DNA of 34,391 nucleotides. Source: Kiloniellales bacterium. GTDB taxonomy: Bacteria; Pseudomonadota; Alphaproteobacteria; Kiloniellales; JAKSDN01. The stretch spans positions 1 through 34,391 of the forward strand of contig JANQLT010000070.1 in the NCBI GenBank assembly GCA_028280455.1, in the 5' to 3' direction. Position 1 is the stretch's first letter. Each line of letters starts with the position of its first letter. Positions 26,922 to 34,391 of the stretch are shown here, in pieces. The notes under the pieces are model-generated. The model saw only the letters and a program-made list of their open reading frames with translations. It made no database searches and was not told the DNA's origin. The position numbers were made by a program, and so were the translations under genes.

Positions 26922-27361
26922 TGTCGGTCTCCTTAGGAATTGCGCTCGGTTCGACGTCTCTTCGTCCGCAATAATGCCGCGGATACTTTAAAAATGAGTT
27001 AATGCGACTATTGAGTAATTCGACTTCTTGATTGGAACAAGAATAAATTCGGAGAGTATTTCTGTAAAATGTCCCAAAGATATGGCTAAAATTTGAGCTA
27101 ATTCTCCTCGGACTCTGCTCCAAAACCGCCAGTTGTGGCGCGCCGCCGGCGGCGCCTTCTCTTTGGTCGAGCGCTCTCTCTTGAGCTACTGCCGCTCACG
27201 CGCGATCGCGGTTGGGACCCGCCGTCTTTGCCGGCCGGGGTAAGGGAATCGAAAGCGCGCCGGGGTTATAGCTTGGCGCGCGCAAGCGAGCGCGACCCAT
27301 CCGGCCGGCCAGGCCCCGAGACGCCGAGGCGCGCGGGGCGACCAGGTAGGAGACGCTCCCC
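26922..27361. other. 440-bp spacer between flp and the PAP2 gene
   Basis: No gene is seen. Positions about 26960-27120 are strongly AT-rich, unlike anything nearby, and should hold the flp promoter (see the CtrA-like box). A TCCGC/GCGGA inverted pair at 26966-26984 surrounds the likely -10. From 27130 to 27361 the sequence is GC-rich again, with CGCGCGATCGCGG near 27200 and GGCGCGCGCAAGCGAGCGC near 27275; the promoter of the divergent PAP2 gene must lie here but I cannot place it. Confidence 0.5.
26988..27002 (-). promoter_or_regulatory. CtrA-like box TTAA-N7-TTAA upstream of flp
   Basis: TTAA at 26988-26991 and TTAA at 26999-27002 are separated by exactly seven bases, matching the CtrA core TTAA-N7-TTAA. 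It lies 67 bases before the flp start codon. CATTAT (complement of 26972-26977), ten bases nearer the gene, is a possible -10. In Caulobacter CtrA activates the pilA pilin gene, so the position makes biological sense. AT-richness of this spacer raises the chance of a random match. Confidence 0.55.
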
Positions 27362-28468
27362 ATGACGGCGATCGCACTCTATCGCGATATCGGCGGGCTC
27401 GGTGTCGAGGCCCGCAGGATTCTCCGCGCCCATGCCTGGCTGATCGCCGTCGTGCTCGGCTATGCCTGCATCGGCCTGCTGGTGGCGCGGGCGCTGGATC
27501 TGGAAGAGGGGCTGTCGCTCTCGCTCTACGCCAGCGGCGTGATCAAGCCCTATAGCATTTCGCTGGTGCTCTTCCTGCTCGGCTACGTCATCTACGTGAT
27601 GCTCTTCGTCCGGCCGCCGCAGCTCACGCGCTACCTGCTGCGGGACTTCACGGCGCGCTTCCTGACCTTCGAGCGCCTGTTCCAAGCCGGCATCGTGCTG
27701 GCGCTGTTCCCGATCTTCGTCTCGATCTTCACCTCCTTCAAGATGATGATCCCCTGGATCAATCCCTATAGCTGGGACGAGACCTTCATGATCTGGGACC
27801 GCTGGCTGCACGCCGGCTGGCACCCCTGGGAGCTGCTGCAGCCGGTCCTCGGCTTTCCCTGGATCACGGCGGCCATCAACTTCCTCTACCATGCCTGGTT
27901 CTTCGTGCTCTACGGGCTGATCGTCTGGCAGGCCTTCACCTTGCGCGCGCCGCAGCTCCGCCTGCAGTTCCTGATCAGCTTCGTGGTCTCCTGGGTGCTG
28001 CTCGGCAGCGTGGCGGCCGCCTGGCTGTCGTCGGCCGGGCCCTGCTACTATTTCCTGGTCACCGGCCTGGACGACCCCTTCGCGCCCTTGATGGCCTATC
28101 TCGAGGCGGCCAACGAGGTGGTGCCGGTCTGGGCGCTCGGCGTCCAGGAGATGCTCTGGGAACGCTACCAGACCGGCTCGCTGGAGGTCGGTAGCGGCAT
28201 CTCGGCCATGCCGAGCATGCACGTCTCCTCCGCCTTCCTGTTCTTCCTGCTCGGGCTGCGGGTGCATCGCCTGCTGGCCTGGGGCCTCGGACTCTTCTTC
28301 TTCGTCACCCTGATCGGCTCGGTCCACCTCGGCTGGCACTATGCGATCGACGGCTACGTCTCGATCGTCGCGACCTGGATCGTCTGGCGCCTGGTCGGCC
28401 GATTGCTGCGCGCGGCCGACCCCCGGCTGCCGCTCGACGGCGCGGTGGCGAAGCGAGCCGCAGGCTGA
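27362..28468 (+). CDS. PAP2-superfamily membrane phosphatase (inositolphosphotransferase-like)
   Basis: A 368-residue polytopic membrane protein with about eight spans. The PAP2 signatures are in the C-terminal third: SSAGPCYY near 223-230, MPSMH at 283-287 with the catalytic His287, and HLGWHYAID at 322-330 with the second catalytic His. The layout matches the Aur1/inositol phosphorylceramide synthase-like PAP2_3 group rather than small undecaprenyl-PP phosphatases. A lipid phosphate or polar-head-group transferase activity at the periplasmic face is expected. The ATG at 27362 follows GTAGGAG by about ten bases. It lies inside the pilus locus, between the flp promoter and tadG; a role in pili is not known. 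Confidence 0.88.
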   Translation: MTAIALYRDIGGLGVEARRILRAHAWLIAVVLGYACIGLLVARALDLEEGLSLSLYASGVIKPYSISLVLFLLGYVIYVMLFVRPPQLTRYLLRDFTARFLTFERLFQAGIVLALFPIFVSIFTSFKMMIPWINPYSWDETFMIWDRWLHAGWHPWELLQPVLGFPWITAAINFLYHAWFFVLYGLIVWQAFTLRAPQLRLQFLISFVVSWVLLGSVAAAWLSSAGPCYYFLVTGLDDPFAPLMAYLEAANEVVPVWALGVQEMLWERYQTGSLEVGSGISAMPSMHVSSAFLFFLLGLRVHRLLAWGLGLFFFVTLIGSVHLGWHYAIDGYVSIVATWIVWRLVGRLLRAADPRLPLDGAVAKRAAG

Positions 28469-28553
28469 GCGCGAGGGCGCCCGGCGGTCTCGAAAATCTA
28501 CCAGAAATTGTCCGACAAAGCTCAGCGAATGCCAGCTTAATCGTTTGAGAAAC

Positions 28554-28583
28554 TTGGCAGTTTCTTATCAGGGCTCGTGTTAT
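28554..28583 (+). promoter_or_regulatory. Candidate sigma70-type promoter for tadG
   Basis: TTGGCA at 28554-28559 and TGTTAT at 28578-28583 are 18 bases apart, in an AT-richer 141-base spacer upstream of tadG. Eye match only. Confidence 0.4.
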
Positions 28584-28609
28584 CCCAGAACGCGCTAAGG
28601 GACCCATGA

Positions 28610-29872
28610 GTGGATTGGTGCGCTGCCATGTCGATATTCAAGCGGCTGAATTTGCCCTCGCTTCTCAAGGCGTTCGGGGCCAATCGCCGGGCCTCCGTCG
28701 TTGTGCTGCTCGGCATCGCCATCGTCCCGATGCTGGGCGTCGTCGGCCTGGTCTCGGATGCGGCCCGGGCCTATCTGGTCCAGTCGCGGCTGGCCCAAGC
28801 CGTCGACTCGGCGGCCCTGGCCGGCGGCTCCGCCATCACGGCGGCGACGCGCGATGCCGACATCAACAATTACTTCCAAGGCAACTTTCCGACCGGCTAT
28901 CTCGACTCGACCCTGCAGCCGCTGACCATCAACGCCGACCTGGCGGCCGGCACCGTCGAGGTGGTCGCCCAGGCCCAGGTGCCGACCTCCTTCCTTAGGG
29001 TCCTGACCATCGACCACGTCATGGTGAGCGCGCGCTCCGTGGTCAACCGGGCGGTGCGCGGCATGGAGCTGGCCTTGGTGCTCGACGTCACGGGCTCGAT
29101 GGGCGGCTCCAAGATCGCCGCGCTGAAGTCGGCGGCGCACAGCCTTCTGAACATCCTCTACGGCAGCAACGACACCGTGACCGACTTCTGGGTCAGCGTC
29201 GTGCCCTTCGCGTCGCGGGTCAACATCGAGCCGAACAGCGGCTGGATGGTCGGGCCGCCGAATCCCTGGAACGGCTGCGGCGACACGCGCAGCGGCACCA
29301 ATGCCACCGACGATTCGCCGCCCAGCGTCGAGCTCTTCCCCGAGTACACGCCGACCGTTACCGGCTGGCGGCCGCCGGACTACGGCTGCCCGGAAACCTC
29401 GATGCTGCCGCTGACCGCCAGCAAGACCACCGTCGGCGCCAAGATCGACGACCTCGAGGCTTTCGGCAACACGCGCACCGACGTCGGCATGGTCTGGGGC
29501 TGGCGCTCTCTCTCGCCGCAGTGGCGCGGCGTCTGGCCGGGCGACCCGACCCTGCCGCTGGACTACAACACGGCGCTGATGGACAAGGTCGTGATCATCA
29601 TGACCGACGGCGAGAACACGCCCTGGCTGACCGGCGATCCGGTCACCCAGGAAGAGACCAACACGCAGCTCGCCCAAGAGTGCACGGACATGAAGACGAA
29701 CGGCATCACCATCTACACCATCACCTTCCAGGCGCCGTCCTCGCTCGATCCGCTGTTCGAGGCCTGTGCGTCCGACCCGAGCAAGCACTTCATCTCGCCG
29801 TCGAACGCGGACCTGCAGAACGTCTTCATCGCCATCGGCACGCAGCTCTCCAACCTGCGCATCTCGCAATAG
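28610..29872 (+). CDS. tadG: TadG-like pilus protein with von Willebrand factor A domain
   Basis: A protein of about 414-420 residues with an N-terminal TadE/G-like membrane segment (RRASVVVLLGIAIVPMLGVVGLVSD, hydrophobic part only about 20 residues) that anchors it like a pseudopilin. The vWA domain follows: MIDAS-type LDVTGSMGG near residue 155 (DXTXS instead of DXSXS), VVPFASRV and IIMTDGEN. Two internal Cys-containing segments (WNGCGD, YGCPE) may form disulfides. The GTG at 28610 has AAGGGA seven bases upstream; the ATG at 28628 is the alternative start. TadG proteins are surface-anchoring or adhesion components of Tad systems. It is separated from the main operon by flp and the PAP2 gene and is followed by a hairpin. 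Confidence 0.9.
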   Translation: MDWCAAMSIFKRLNLPSLLKAFGANRRASVVVLLGIAIVPMLGVVGLVSDAARAYLVQSRLAQAVDSAALAGGSAITAATRDADINNYFQGNFPTGYLDSTLQPLTINADLAAGTVEVVAQAQVPTSFLRVLTIDHVMVSARSVVNRAVRGMELALVLDVTGSMGGSKIAALKSAAHSLLNILYGSNDTVTDFWVSVVPFASRVNIEPNSGWMVGPPNPWNGCGDTRSGTNATDDSPPSVELFPEYTPTVTGWRPPDYGCPETSMLPLTASKTTVGAKIDDLEAFGNTRTDVGMVWGWRSLSPQWRGVWPGDPTLPLDYNTALMDKVVIIMTDGENTPWLTGDPVTQEETNTQLAQECTDMKTNGITIYTITFQAPSSLDPLFEACASDPSKHFISPSNADLQNVFIAIGTQLSNLRISQ

Positions 29873-30266
29873 CGGCGACAGAGATCCGTCCCGCGACCCT
29901 TGACGGGCGGGCAGGCCAAGCGGCCGCCCGCCCGTTCCGCTTGCGGACCAGGCACGACCTCCAGGTCGCGGGGTCTCATGGAGGCAGCCGCCCGCGCCGC
30001 GTCTGGCCGCTCGGCCGGTGTTAGGCCATAGGACATAATAGCGGCCGCGCGGCGCAGGAGGTGCGGCTGACGTAGGTCGTTTGTGATATTCCGGATAGAA
30101 ATTAGATCTGCAGTTCTAATAACCTTTCCATTGTGGGGGTGTTTGAGGGTTTTCTCGACCCTTGATTGCGGGAAAACCAGAAGAAGTTCCCGTGTTTCTA
30201 TTTAGACTTCCTCAATCTTCAAGGCGTCAAATCCGGCGAACTGATCCGCGCCATATGAGGTTTGTC
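29873..30266. other. 394-bp spacer between tadG and the chemoreceptor gene
   Basis: After the hairpin at 29903-29935 no gene is seen. The portion 30075-30250 is AT-richer and should contain the chemoreceptor promoter. GGTTTTC at 30148-30154 and GAAAACC at 30172-30178 form an inverted repeat with a 17-base spacer, a possible regulator site. The chemoreceptor frame is open back to 30162 but lacks a credible start there. Confidence 0.5.
29903..29935 (+). terminator. GC-rich stem-loop after tadG
   Basis: ACGGGCGGGC at 29903-29912 pairs with GCCCGCCCGT at 29926-29935 across a 13-base loop, about 30 bases after the tadG stop. No T-run; probable terminator or mRNA end. Confidence 0.5.
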
Positions 30267-31754
30267 ATGTTCGGTTCTATGCGAAAAGTTCGATCCGGTT
30301 CGGCGATGTCGGGTGAGGCCTTCCGCCAAATGGTCGAGGATATGCCTGTCGCGGTCATGACCTGCGATCTGGAGCATTTCAAGATCAACTACGTGAACAA
30401 GGCGACCCTCGAGAATCTCCGAGCGATCGAGGAGGTGTTGCCGATCAAGGCGGACAGCATCGTCGGCCAGTCGATCGACATCTTTCACAAGAACCCCGGG
30501 CACCAACGCAAGCTGCTCTCCGACCCGAAGAACCTGCCGCACAAGGCGCAGATCCAGGTCGGCGATGAGGTTCTCGATCTGCTGGTCACGGCCCTGATGG
30601 ACGGCAACCGCTATGTCGGACCGATGGTCACCTGGTCGGTGGTCACCGCGCAGGTCCGCGAGCAGCGTCGCGTCGCTCGCCTGTTGCGGATGCTCGACGA
30701 GATGCCGATCAACATCATGACGCTCAATCCGGACGATTTCACGATCGACTACATCAACAAGACCAGCGTCAACACGCTCAAGCCGCTCGAGCATATGCTG
30801 CCCTGCAAGGCGGATGCGGTCCTCGGCCAGTGCGTGGACATCTTCCACAAGAAACCGACGCACCAGAGGGACATCCTCTCAGACCCGAGCCGACTGCCCT
30901 TCCAGTCTCTGATCACGCTCGGCGACGACAAGCTCGACCTCAAGGTCTCGGCCATCGTCGACGAGCAGGGTCAGTACATCGCGCCCATGGTTGTCTGGTC
31001 GGTCGCCACCAGTCGCGAGCGGATGGCCGAAGACGTCAACGGCGTCGTCAAGGCCGTGTCCAGCGCCTCGACCGAGATGCAGTCCAGCGCGGCCTCCATC
31101 GCGGCCGCGGCGGAGGAGACCGCGGTGCAGTCGCAGACGGTGGCCTCGGCCGCCGAGGAGCTTCGGGCGTCGGTCGAGGAGATCGGCCGTCAGGTCGTGC
31201 AGTCGACCCAGGTGGCGAGCCGCGCGGTCGACGAGTCCAAGCGCTCGAGCGAGCGGATCTCGGGTCTCCGGGAAGGCGCCCAGCGGATCGGCGAAGTGGT
31301 CAACATGATCCAGGACATCGCCGAGCAGACCAACCTCCTGGCGCTCAACGCCACCATCGAGGCGGCGCGCGCCGGCGAGGCCGGCAAGGGCTTCGCGGTC
31401 GTCGCCTCGGAGGTCAAGGCCCTGGCCAACCAGACCGCCAAGGCGACCGAGGAGATCTCCCAGCAGGTCACCGAGATCCAGCAGTCGACCGGCAGCGCCG
31501 TCGAGTCCGTCGAGGGCATCCGCAAGGTCATCGACGAGATGGACGAGATCGCCACGGCGATCTCCGCGGCCGTGGAGGAGCAGGGCGTCTCGACCCAGGA
31601 AGTCGCGTCCAACATCGCCGGCGTCTCCGAGGCCAGCAAGGACACCGGTCGGATGATCGGCGAGATGCAGGCCGCGGCGTCGGAGCTCGCCAACCAGGCC
31701 GAGGAGATGCGCAACCGGGTCGACAGCTTCGTAGAGGAACAGAAAGCAGCCTGA
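30267..31754 (+). CDS. Soluble methyl-accepting chemotaxis protein with two tandem PAS domains
   Basis: A 495-residue cytoplasmic chemoreceptor. The start ATG at 30267 is six bases after GAGG; ATG at 30255 is also in frame. No membrane span is present. Residues about 20-130 and 145-255 are two similar PAS domains, each with the conserved DIFHKXPXHQR block and a matching VTWSV/VVWSV end, indicating tandem duplication. The signalling domain follows, with the tip EQTNLLALNATIEAARAGEAGKGFAVVA (described by its EQTNLLALNA and GKGFAVVA elements). A His in the PAS block could bind a cofactor such as heme or flavin, which is speculation. There is no CheR-docking pentapeptide. An intrinsic terminator follows. 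Confidence 0.94.
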   Translation: MFGSMRKVRSGSAMSGEAFRQMVEDMPVAVMTCDLEHFKINYVNKATLENLRAIEEVLPIKADSIVGQSIDIFHKNPGHQRKLLSDPKNLPHKAQIQVGDEVLDLLVTALMDGNRYVGPMVTWSVVTAQVREQRRVARLLRMLDEMPINIMTLNPDDFTIDYINKTSVNTLKPLEHMLPCKADAVLGQCVDIFHKKPTHQRDILSDPSRLPFQSLITLGDDKLDLKVSAIVDEQGQYIAPMVVWSVATSRERMAEDVNGVVKAVSSASTEMQSSAASIAAAAEETAVQSQTVASAAEELRASVEEIGRQVVQSTQVASRAVDESKRSSERISGLREGAQRIGEVVNMIQDIAEQTNLLALNATIEAARAGEAGKGFAVVASEVKALANQTAKATEEISQQVTEIQQSTGSAVESVEGIRKVIDEMDEIATAISAAVEEQGVSTQEVASNIAGVSEASKDTGRMIGEMQAAASELANQAEEMRNRVDSFVEEQKAA

Positions 31755-31805
31755 CGGGGGCTTCGGGTGCCGGCGAAAGGCTGTTCGCCGGTTGCGCAAA
31801 ACCAG

Positions 31806-31832
31806 CGGGGAGGCACAAAGCCTCCCCGTTTT
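31806..31832 (+). terminator. Intrinsic terminator after the chemoreceptor gene
   Basis: CGGGGAGGC at 31806-31814 pairs with GCCTCCCCG at 31820-31828 around ACAAA, followed by TTTT. A classic rho-independent terminator, about 50 bases after the stop. Confidence 0.9.
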
Positions 31833-31876
31833 GCTGTGTCGGGTGCGCCCTGTCGCGGCGCCCCCGTGCTTGCCGG

Positions 31877-32006
31877 CTAGAGCGTTTTCCGCTGACGCGG
31901 AATCACGGCATCGGCCCGCTCCCCCTCCCGGCCACCCACGGCAGTATCCTATTGGGTGGCCGGGAGGGGGAGCGGGCCGGTGCCGTCCAATCGGAAAACG
32001 CTCTAG
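31877..32006. repeat. 130-bp dispersed palindromic element, copy 3
   Basis: Same length and orientation as copies 1 and 2. Termini are CTAGAGCGTTTTCC (31877) and GGAAAACGCTCTAG (ending 32006); the left inner arm reads GGCATCGG instead of GGCACCGG and the right arm TCCAATCGG. It lies between the convergent chemoreceptor and MFS genes. Its CTAG closes a minus-strand reading frame at 32003, although not the MFS frame. Confidence 0.93.
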
Positions 32007-32086
32007 CGGTCGTCCCAGGCGCCGTCGGCCAGCCTGTCGAGGCCGGTGATGGTGAAGGGGTCCGGCGTTAGGTCGCGGCGGAAGCC
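32003..32086 (-). pseudogene. Possible orphan 3' coding tail downstream of and overlapping the MFS gene end
   Basis: In a frame different from the MFS gene, 27 codons run without a stop into the TAG provided by the palindrome: the peptide reads GFRRDLTPDPFTITGLDRLA followed by DGAWDDR. Nearly every third codon position is G or C, as in real genes of this genome, and composition is protein-like. No start or upstream continuation is evident, since the MFS gene occupies the DNA. It may be the surviving end of a gene displaced when the MFS/AraC pair arrived. Chance cannot be excluded. Confidence 0.35.
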
Positions 32087-33240
32087 GCCGGCCGCCCGAA
32101 GGCCGTGACGACGCCCATGGCCGCGGCGCCGAGCGCGAAGGCGCCGGCGAGAGCGAACATGTGCGGCCAGGAGATCCCCGCGGCGATGCCGGCGAGCACG
32201 GCGCCGAGCGCGCCGATGCCGTCCAGCAGCGCGAAGGCGAGACCCAGGGTCGTCCCTTCGCTGTGGCCGCTGTGATCGACCGCGCTGGCGAGCACGGCCG
32301 CGCGGATCGCGTCCAGCGCGGCGACCGCCACCAGCATCGCGGCGAGCATGGTCCAGAGCGACGGCTGGAAGAGCAGCAGCCCGGTCGCCAGGGCCGCCGT
32401 GAGGTTACCGAAGACCACGATCGGCCGGCGGCCGACGATGTCGGAGATCTTGCCGACCCAAGGCTGCAACAGGGCGCCGACGATCAGCATGGCCGAGAAG
32501 GCGATGCCCGCCGCCTCCGGCCCGAAGCCGTGTTGGTCCGCGAGATAGAGCGGGATCATGCTGAGCAGTGCGATCAGCGCCATGTTGTAGAGGCAGAACA
32601 TCACCACCATGCGCAGGCCGTTGCCGCGCCGCCAGAGGCGCAGCAGGCCGAGCAAGTCCTGCTTGTTGACCGCCTTCTTCTCGATCCGGGGGACCGCGCG
32701 CGCCACCCAGAAGAAGCACAAGCCCATGAGCGCGGCGGGCAGCGCCGAGATCGCCAGCGCCTCGCGCCAGTCGACGTAGGCCAGCAGGAAGCCGACCGCG
32801 AGCGGCGACAGCACCTCCGCCAGCGAGCCGCCGATGGCGTGAATGCCGAGCACCTGCGCGCGCCGATCGCTGCTTTCGCGCGCCAGCACGCCCGTGGCGA
32901 TCGGGTGCCAGGCCGCGTCGCCCATGCCCGCGATGGCGAGCAGCAGCGCGAGACTCCAGAAGCCGGGCGCCATGGAAGCCAGCAGGTAGCCGACGAAGAC
33001 CCACCAGAAGGTGCCCAGCAGCAAGCGGCCCCGGTTGGAGACGTGATCGGTCAGAATGCCGGCGGGCAGGTAGGCGATCGCGCCGCCGACGTTGCAGATC
33101 GTGAACAGCAGGCCGACCTCGGCCGGCGAAAGCTCCATGGCGATGCCGACCGCCGGCACGATCAGCCAGAGCGCGCAGACCGACCAGTCGTTGGCGAAAT
33201 GGCCCAGCATGAACCACGTCAGGAGAGTGCGTTTCTTCAT
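32068..33240 (-). CDS. MFS transporter, fosmidomycin-resistance/NimT-like exporter group
   Basis: A 390-residue inner-membrane major facilitator with about 12 spans. The loop 2-3 motif is present as GILTDHVSNRGRLLLG near residue 60, and the second-half equivalent as GKISDIVGRRPIVVFG near 263. The N-terminus WFMLGHFANDWSVCALWLIVP and the GDAAWHPIATG block near residue 105 resemble Fsr-type drug exporters. It is divergent from an AraC regulator across a 125-base spacer, an arrangement typical of inducible efflux. No strong ribosome site precedes the ATG at 33240. The TAA stop lies 62 bases before the palindromic element, in contrast to the other two genes next to this element. Substrate unknown. 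Confidence 0.92.
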   Translation of the reverse strand: MKKRTLLTWFMLGHFANDWSVCALWLIVPAVGIAMELSPAEVGLLFTICNVGGAIAYLPAGILTDHVSNRGRLLLGTFWWVFVGYLLASMAPGFWSLALLLAIAGMGDAAWHPIATGVLARESSDRRAQVLGIHAIGGSLAEVLSPLAVGFLLAYVDWREALAISALPAALMGLCFFWVARAVPRIEKKAVNKQDLLGLLRLWRRGNGLRMVVMFCLYNMALIALLSMIPLYLADQHGFGPEAAGIAFSAMLIVGALLQPWVGKISDIVGRRPIVVFGNLTAALATGLLLFQPSLWTMLAAMLVAVAALDAIRAAVLASAVDHSGHSEGTTLGLAFALLDGIGALGAVLAGIAAGISWPHMFALAGAFALGAAAMGVVTAFGRPAASAAT

Positions 33241-33313
33241 GGCGTTGGAAGGCCTTGACCCGGAACCGCGGCGCGCCTGCCCGCGCGCTTCGAGCAGCCT
33301 AGGTCAGACGGGT

Positions 33314-33331
33314 CTGTCTTTCAGTCGACAG
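33314..33331. promoter_or_regulatory. CTGTC-N8-GACAG inverted repeat in the MFS/AraC divergent spacer
   Basis: CTGTC at 33314-33318 and GACAG at 33327-33331 form a short inverted repeat in the 125-base divergent promoter region. A candidate operator for the AraC regulator; found by eye only. Confidence 0.3.
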
Positions 33332-33365
33332 CGAGGCTAGTTGCATCTAGAAATCGTCACCAGTC

Positions 33366-34154
33366 ATGGCCAACGCGAACGCCTCCACCCCGAGCGATCC
33401 CGGGAACGCTCCCGGCGAAAGCCGCCTGCCGCGCTACCTGGGAGAAGCCGTCCGGCCCCGGTCCGGCGAAAGCTACGACTGGCACGACCATGACTTCGGG
33501 CAGCTCGTCTACGCCGCCTTCGGGTCGATGTATGTCGGCACGCCGGGCCGCGTCCTGCTGCTCAGCCCGGCGATGCTCTTGTGGATCCCGCCGGGCGCCA
33601 AGCACTGGATGCGATACGGCGCCAACAACGAGCTGCACTACGTCGACGTCAGTCAGGAAGAGTCGGCGATGATCGGCGCGGACTGCCGGATCATGGCCAT
33701 GACGCCGCTCCTGAGCGCGCTCATCTCCGGCACCATGCCCGACAAGGAGTCGGGCCGCGCGAGCGACCACAACGAGGCGCTGTACGATCTCCTGCGCCAT
33801 GAGCTGGTCGCGGCCCCCGACGTGCCGCTCTCGCTCGCCATGCCGCGAGACCATCGGATTCGCCGCTTCGCCGAGGCCGCGCTCGACGATCCGGGCGACG
33901 TCGAGTCGGTCGAGAGCTGGCTCGCCGAGGTGCCCGCCAGCCGCAAGACGATCGAACGGCTGTTCATCGCCGAAACGGGCATGCCGCCGTCGCGCTGGCT
34001 GCGGCAGGCGCGCGCGCTTCACGCCATCTCGAGGCTGGCGGCCGGCGAGAAGGTCAGCTCGGTCGCCTTCGACATGGGCTATGCCTCGTCGAGCGCCTTC
34101 AGCTACATGTTCCGCCGCACGCTGGGACGCAGCCCGAGCGACTTCTGCGCCTGA
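33366..34154 (+). CDS. AraC-family transcriptional regulator with N-terminal cupin (NimR-like)
   Basis: A 262-residue regulator. The N-terminal cupin-like sensor shows YDWHDHDFGQLVYA (near residue 38) and LWIPPGAKHWM (near 75), as in the YeaM/NimR group, where the His residues line the effector pocket. The C-terminal AraC domain has two helix-turn-helix units, SRKTIERLFIAETGMPPSRW and VAFDMGYASSSAFSYMFRRTLG, the second carrying the usual GYXSXSAF block. NimR represses or activates the divergent nimT MFS gene in E. coli, and the same arrangement with an MFS gene is seen here, so this is probably its local regulator. The ATG at 33366 lacks a strong ribosome site. An inverted-repeat element follows it. 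Confidence 0.93.
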   Translation: MANANASTPSDPGNAPGESRLPRYLGEAVRPRSGESYDWHDHDFGQLVYAAFGSMYVGTPGRVLLLSPAMLLWIPPGAKHWMRYGANNELHYVDVSQEESAMIGADCRIMAMTPLLSALISGTMPDKESGRASDHNEALYDLLRHELVAAPDVPLSLAMPRDHRIRRFAEAALDDPGDVESVESWLAEVPASRKTIERLFIAETGMPPSRWLRQARALHAISRLAAGEKVSSVAFDMGYASSSAFSYMFRRTLGRSPSDFCA

Positions 34155-34214
34155 ACCCGAGGCGCTTCCAGAGCTTCATTGGATTGGGCGACATCGCCGG
34201 CGCGCAGCCGAAGG

Positions 34215-34368
34215 GAAACGAACAGCCCCCTCACCCGGTTCCGGCTAAGCTCAGCCTTCGGCTTCGCTAAGCCTCCACGCTCTCTCCCCCGACGGGGGAG
34301 AGGGATGCGCAGGCTTGGTGAGGCGCAGCCGAGCCTAGCCGGAGCCGGGTGAGGGGGCTGTTCGTTTC
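34215..34368. repeat. About 155-bp inverted-repeat element, family 2, copy B
   Basis: GAAACGAAC at 34215-34223 and GTTCGTTTC at 34360-34368 are the outer arms; CCCCCTCACCCGG with its complement and a central CTCTCCCCCGACGGGGGAGAG hairpin (34281-34301) follow inward. It matches copy A at 15538-15702 but with the two unequal inner halves exchanged: the GAGGCGCAGCCGAGCC side is to the right here and to the left there. It lies after the araC gene; the next gene is outside the window. Nothing else is seen in 34155-34391. Confidence 0.88.
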
Positions 34369-34391
34369 GACGTCGAAGGCTGCAGCGACGG

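Noticed and set aside
26966..26984. Possible sigma54 promoter in front of flp
   Set aside because: GGCATTATTGC on the minus strand resembles it, but the GG to GC spacing is seven, not the required ten.
28606..28998. ATG-started 130-codon frame at the beginning of tadG
   Set aside because: It is in a different frame from TadG, quickly becomes Arg/Gly-rich, and the TadG frame has the membrane segment and vWA domain.

Overview
The window comes from a GC-rich bacterium, almost certainly an alphaproteobacterium. The signs are an FNR regulator with CX2CX7C cysteine spacing, a complete alphaproteobacterial Cpa/Tad pilus locus with separate CpaC, CpaD and CpaE genes, a MetZ sulfhydrylase, a short DksA/TraR zinc-finger protein and a TTAA-N7-TTAA (CtrA-type) box in front of the pilin gene. 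A Rhodospirillales/Kiloniellales-like lineage is my guess and is not proven. No rRNA, tRNA, CRISPR array, phage or transposase gene is visible.

Layout: (1) 1-1.4 kb, an FNR-type regulator and a small membrane protein, both plus strand. (2) 1.4-3.75 kb, a tightly coupled minus-strand operon: Asp/Glu-racemase-like (maleate isomerase/EutA superfamily) protein, SAM methyltransferase and MhpD/FAH-type hydratase. (3) 3.75-6.1 kb, an AT-richer island with a non-coding stretch and a CHASE4-HAMP-adenylate cyclase. (4) 6.2-9.2 kb, a minus-strand run of DksA/TraR-like protein, SDR oxidoreductase, Rid-family deaminase and D-amino-acid dehydrogenase DadA. (5) 9.3-15.5 kb, release factor 3 coupled to a DUF454 membrane protein, an acetylpolyamine-amidohydrolase-like deacetylase, a diguanylate cyclase on the opposite strand, and a rhodanese-metZ sulfur pair. 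(6) 15.9-29.9 kb, the Tad/Flp pilus locus: two TadE-like minor pilins and TadD at one end, a long minus-strand operon flp-cpaA-cpaB-cpaC-cpaD-cpaE-cpaF-tadB-tadC, and on the other side of the flp promoter a PAP2 membrane phosphatase and a TadG protein with a von Willebrand domain. (7) 30.3-34.2 kb, a soluble twin-PAS chemotaxis receptor and a divergent MFS exporter/AraC regulator pair.

How it fits together: the pilus locus is the core. Flp prepilin is processed by CpaA, polymerised by the CpaF ATPase on the TadB/TadC platform, and exits through the CpaC secretin with CpaB, CpaD and TadD; CpaE positions the machine and TadE/TadG are minor tip or anchoring subunits. The adenylate cyclase, the diguanylate cyclase and the chemoreceptor nearby are plausible surface-lifestyle signalling partners, but this is inferred from proximity only.

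The most notable observations are: a dispersed 130-bp palindromic element present three times, always between convergent genes, in the same orientation, with its terminal CTAG supplying a TAG stop for the minus-strand reading frame; an EF-hand-like calcium loop pair inside a TadE pseudopilin; a tandemly duplicated N-terminal module in the CpaF ATPase; a perfect CtrA-like box before flp; and two hairpins between flp and the rest of its operon. I did not find a clearly new multi-gene system. The palindrome family and the EF-hand pseudopilin come closest to something undescribed.
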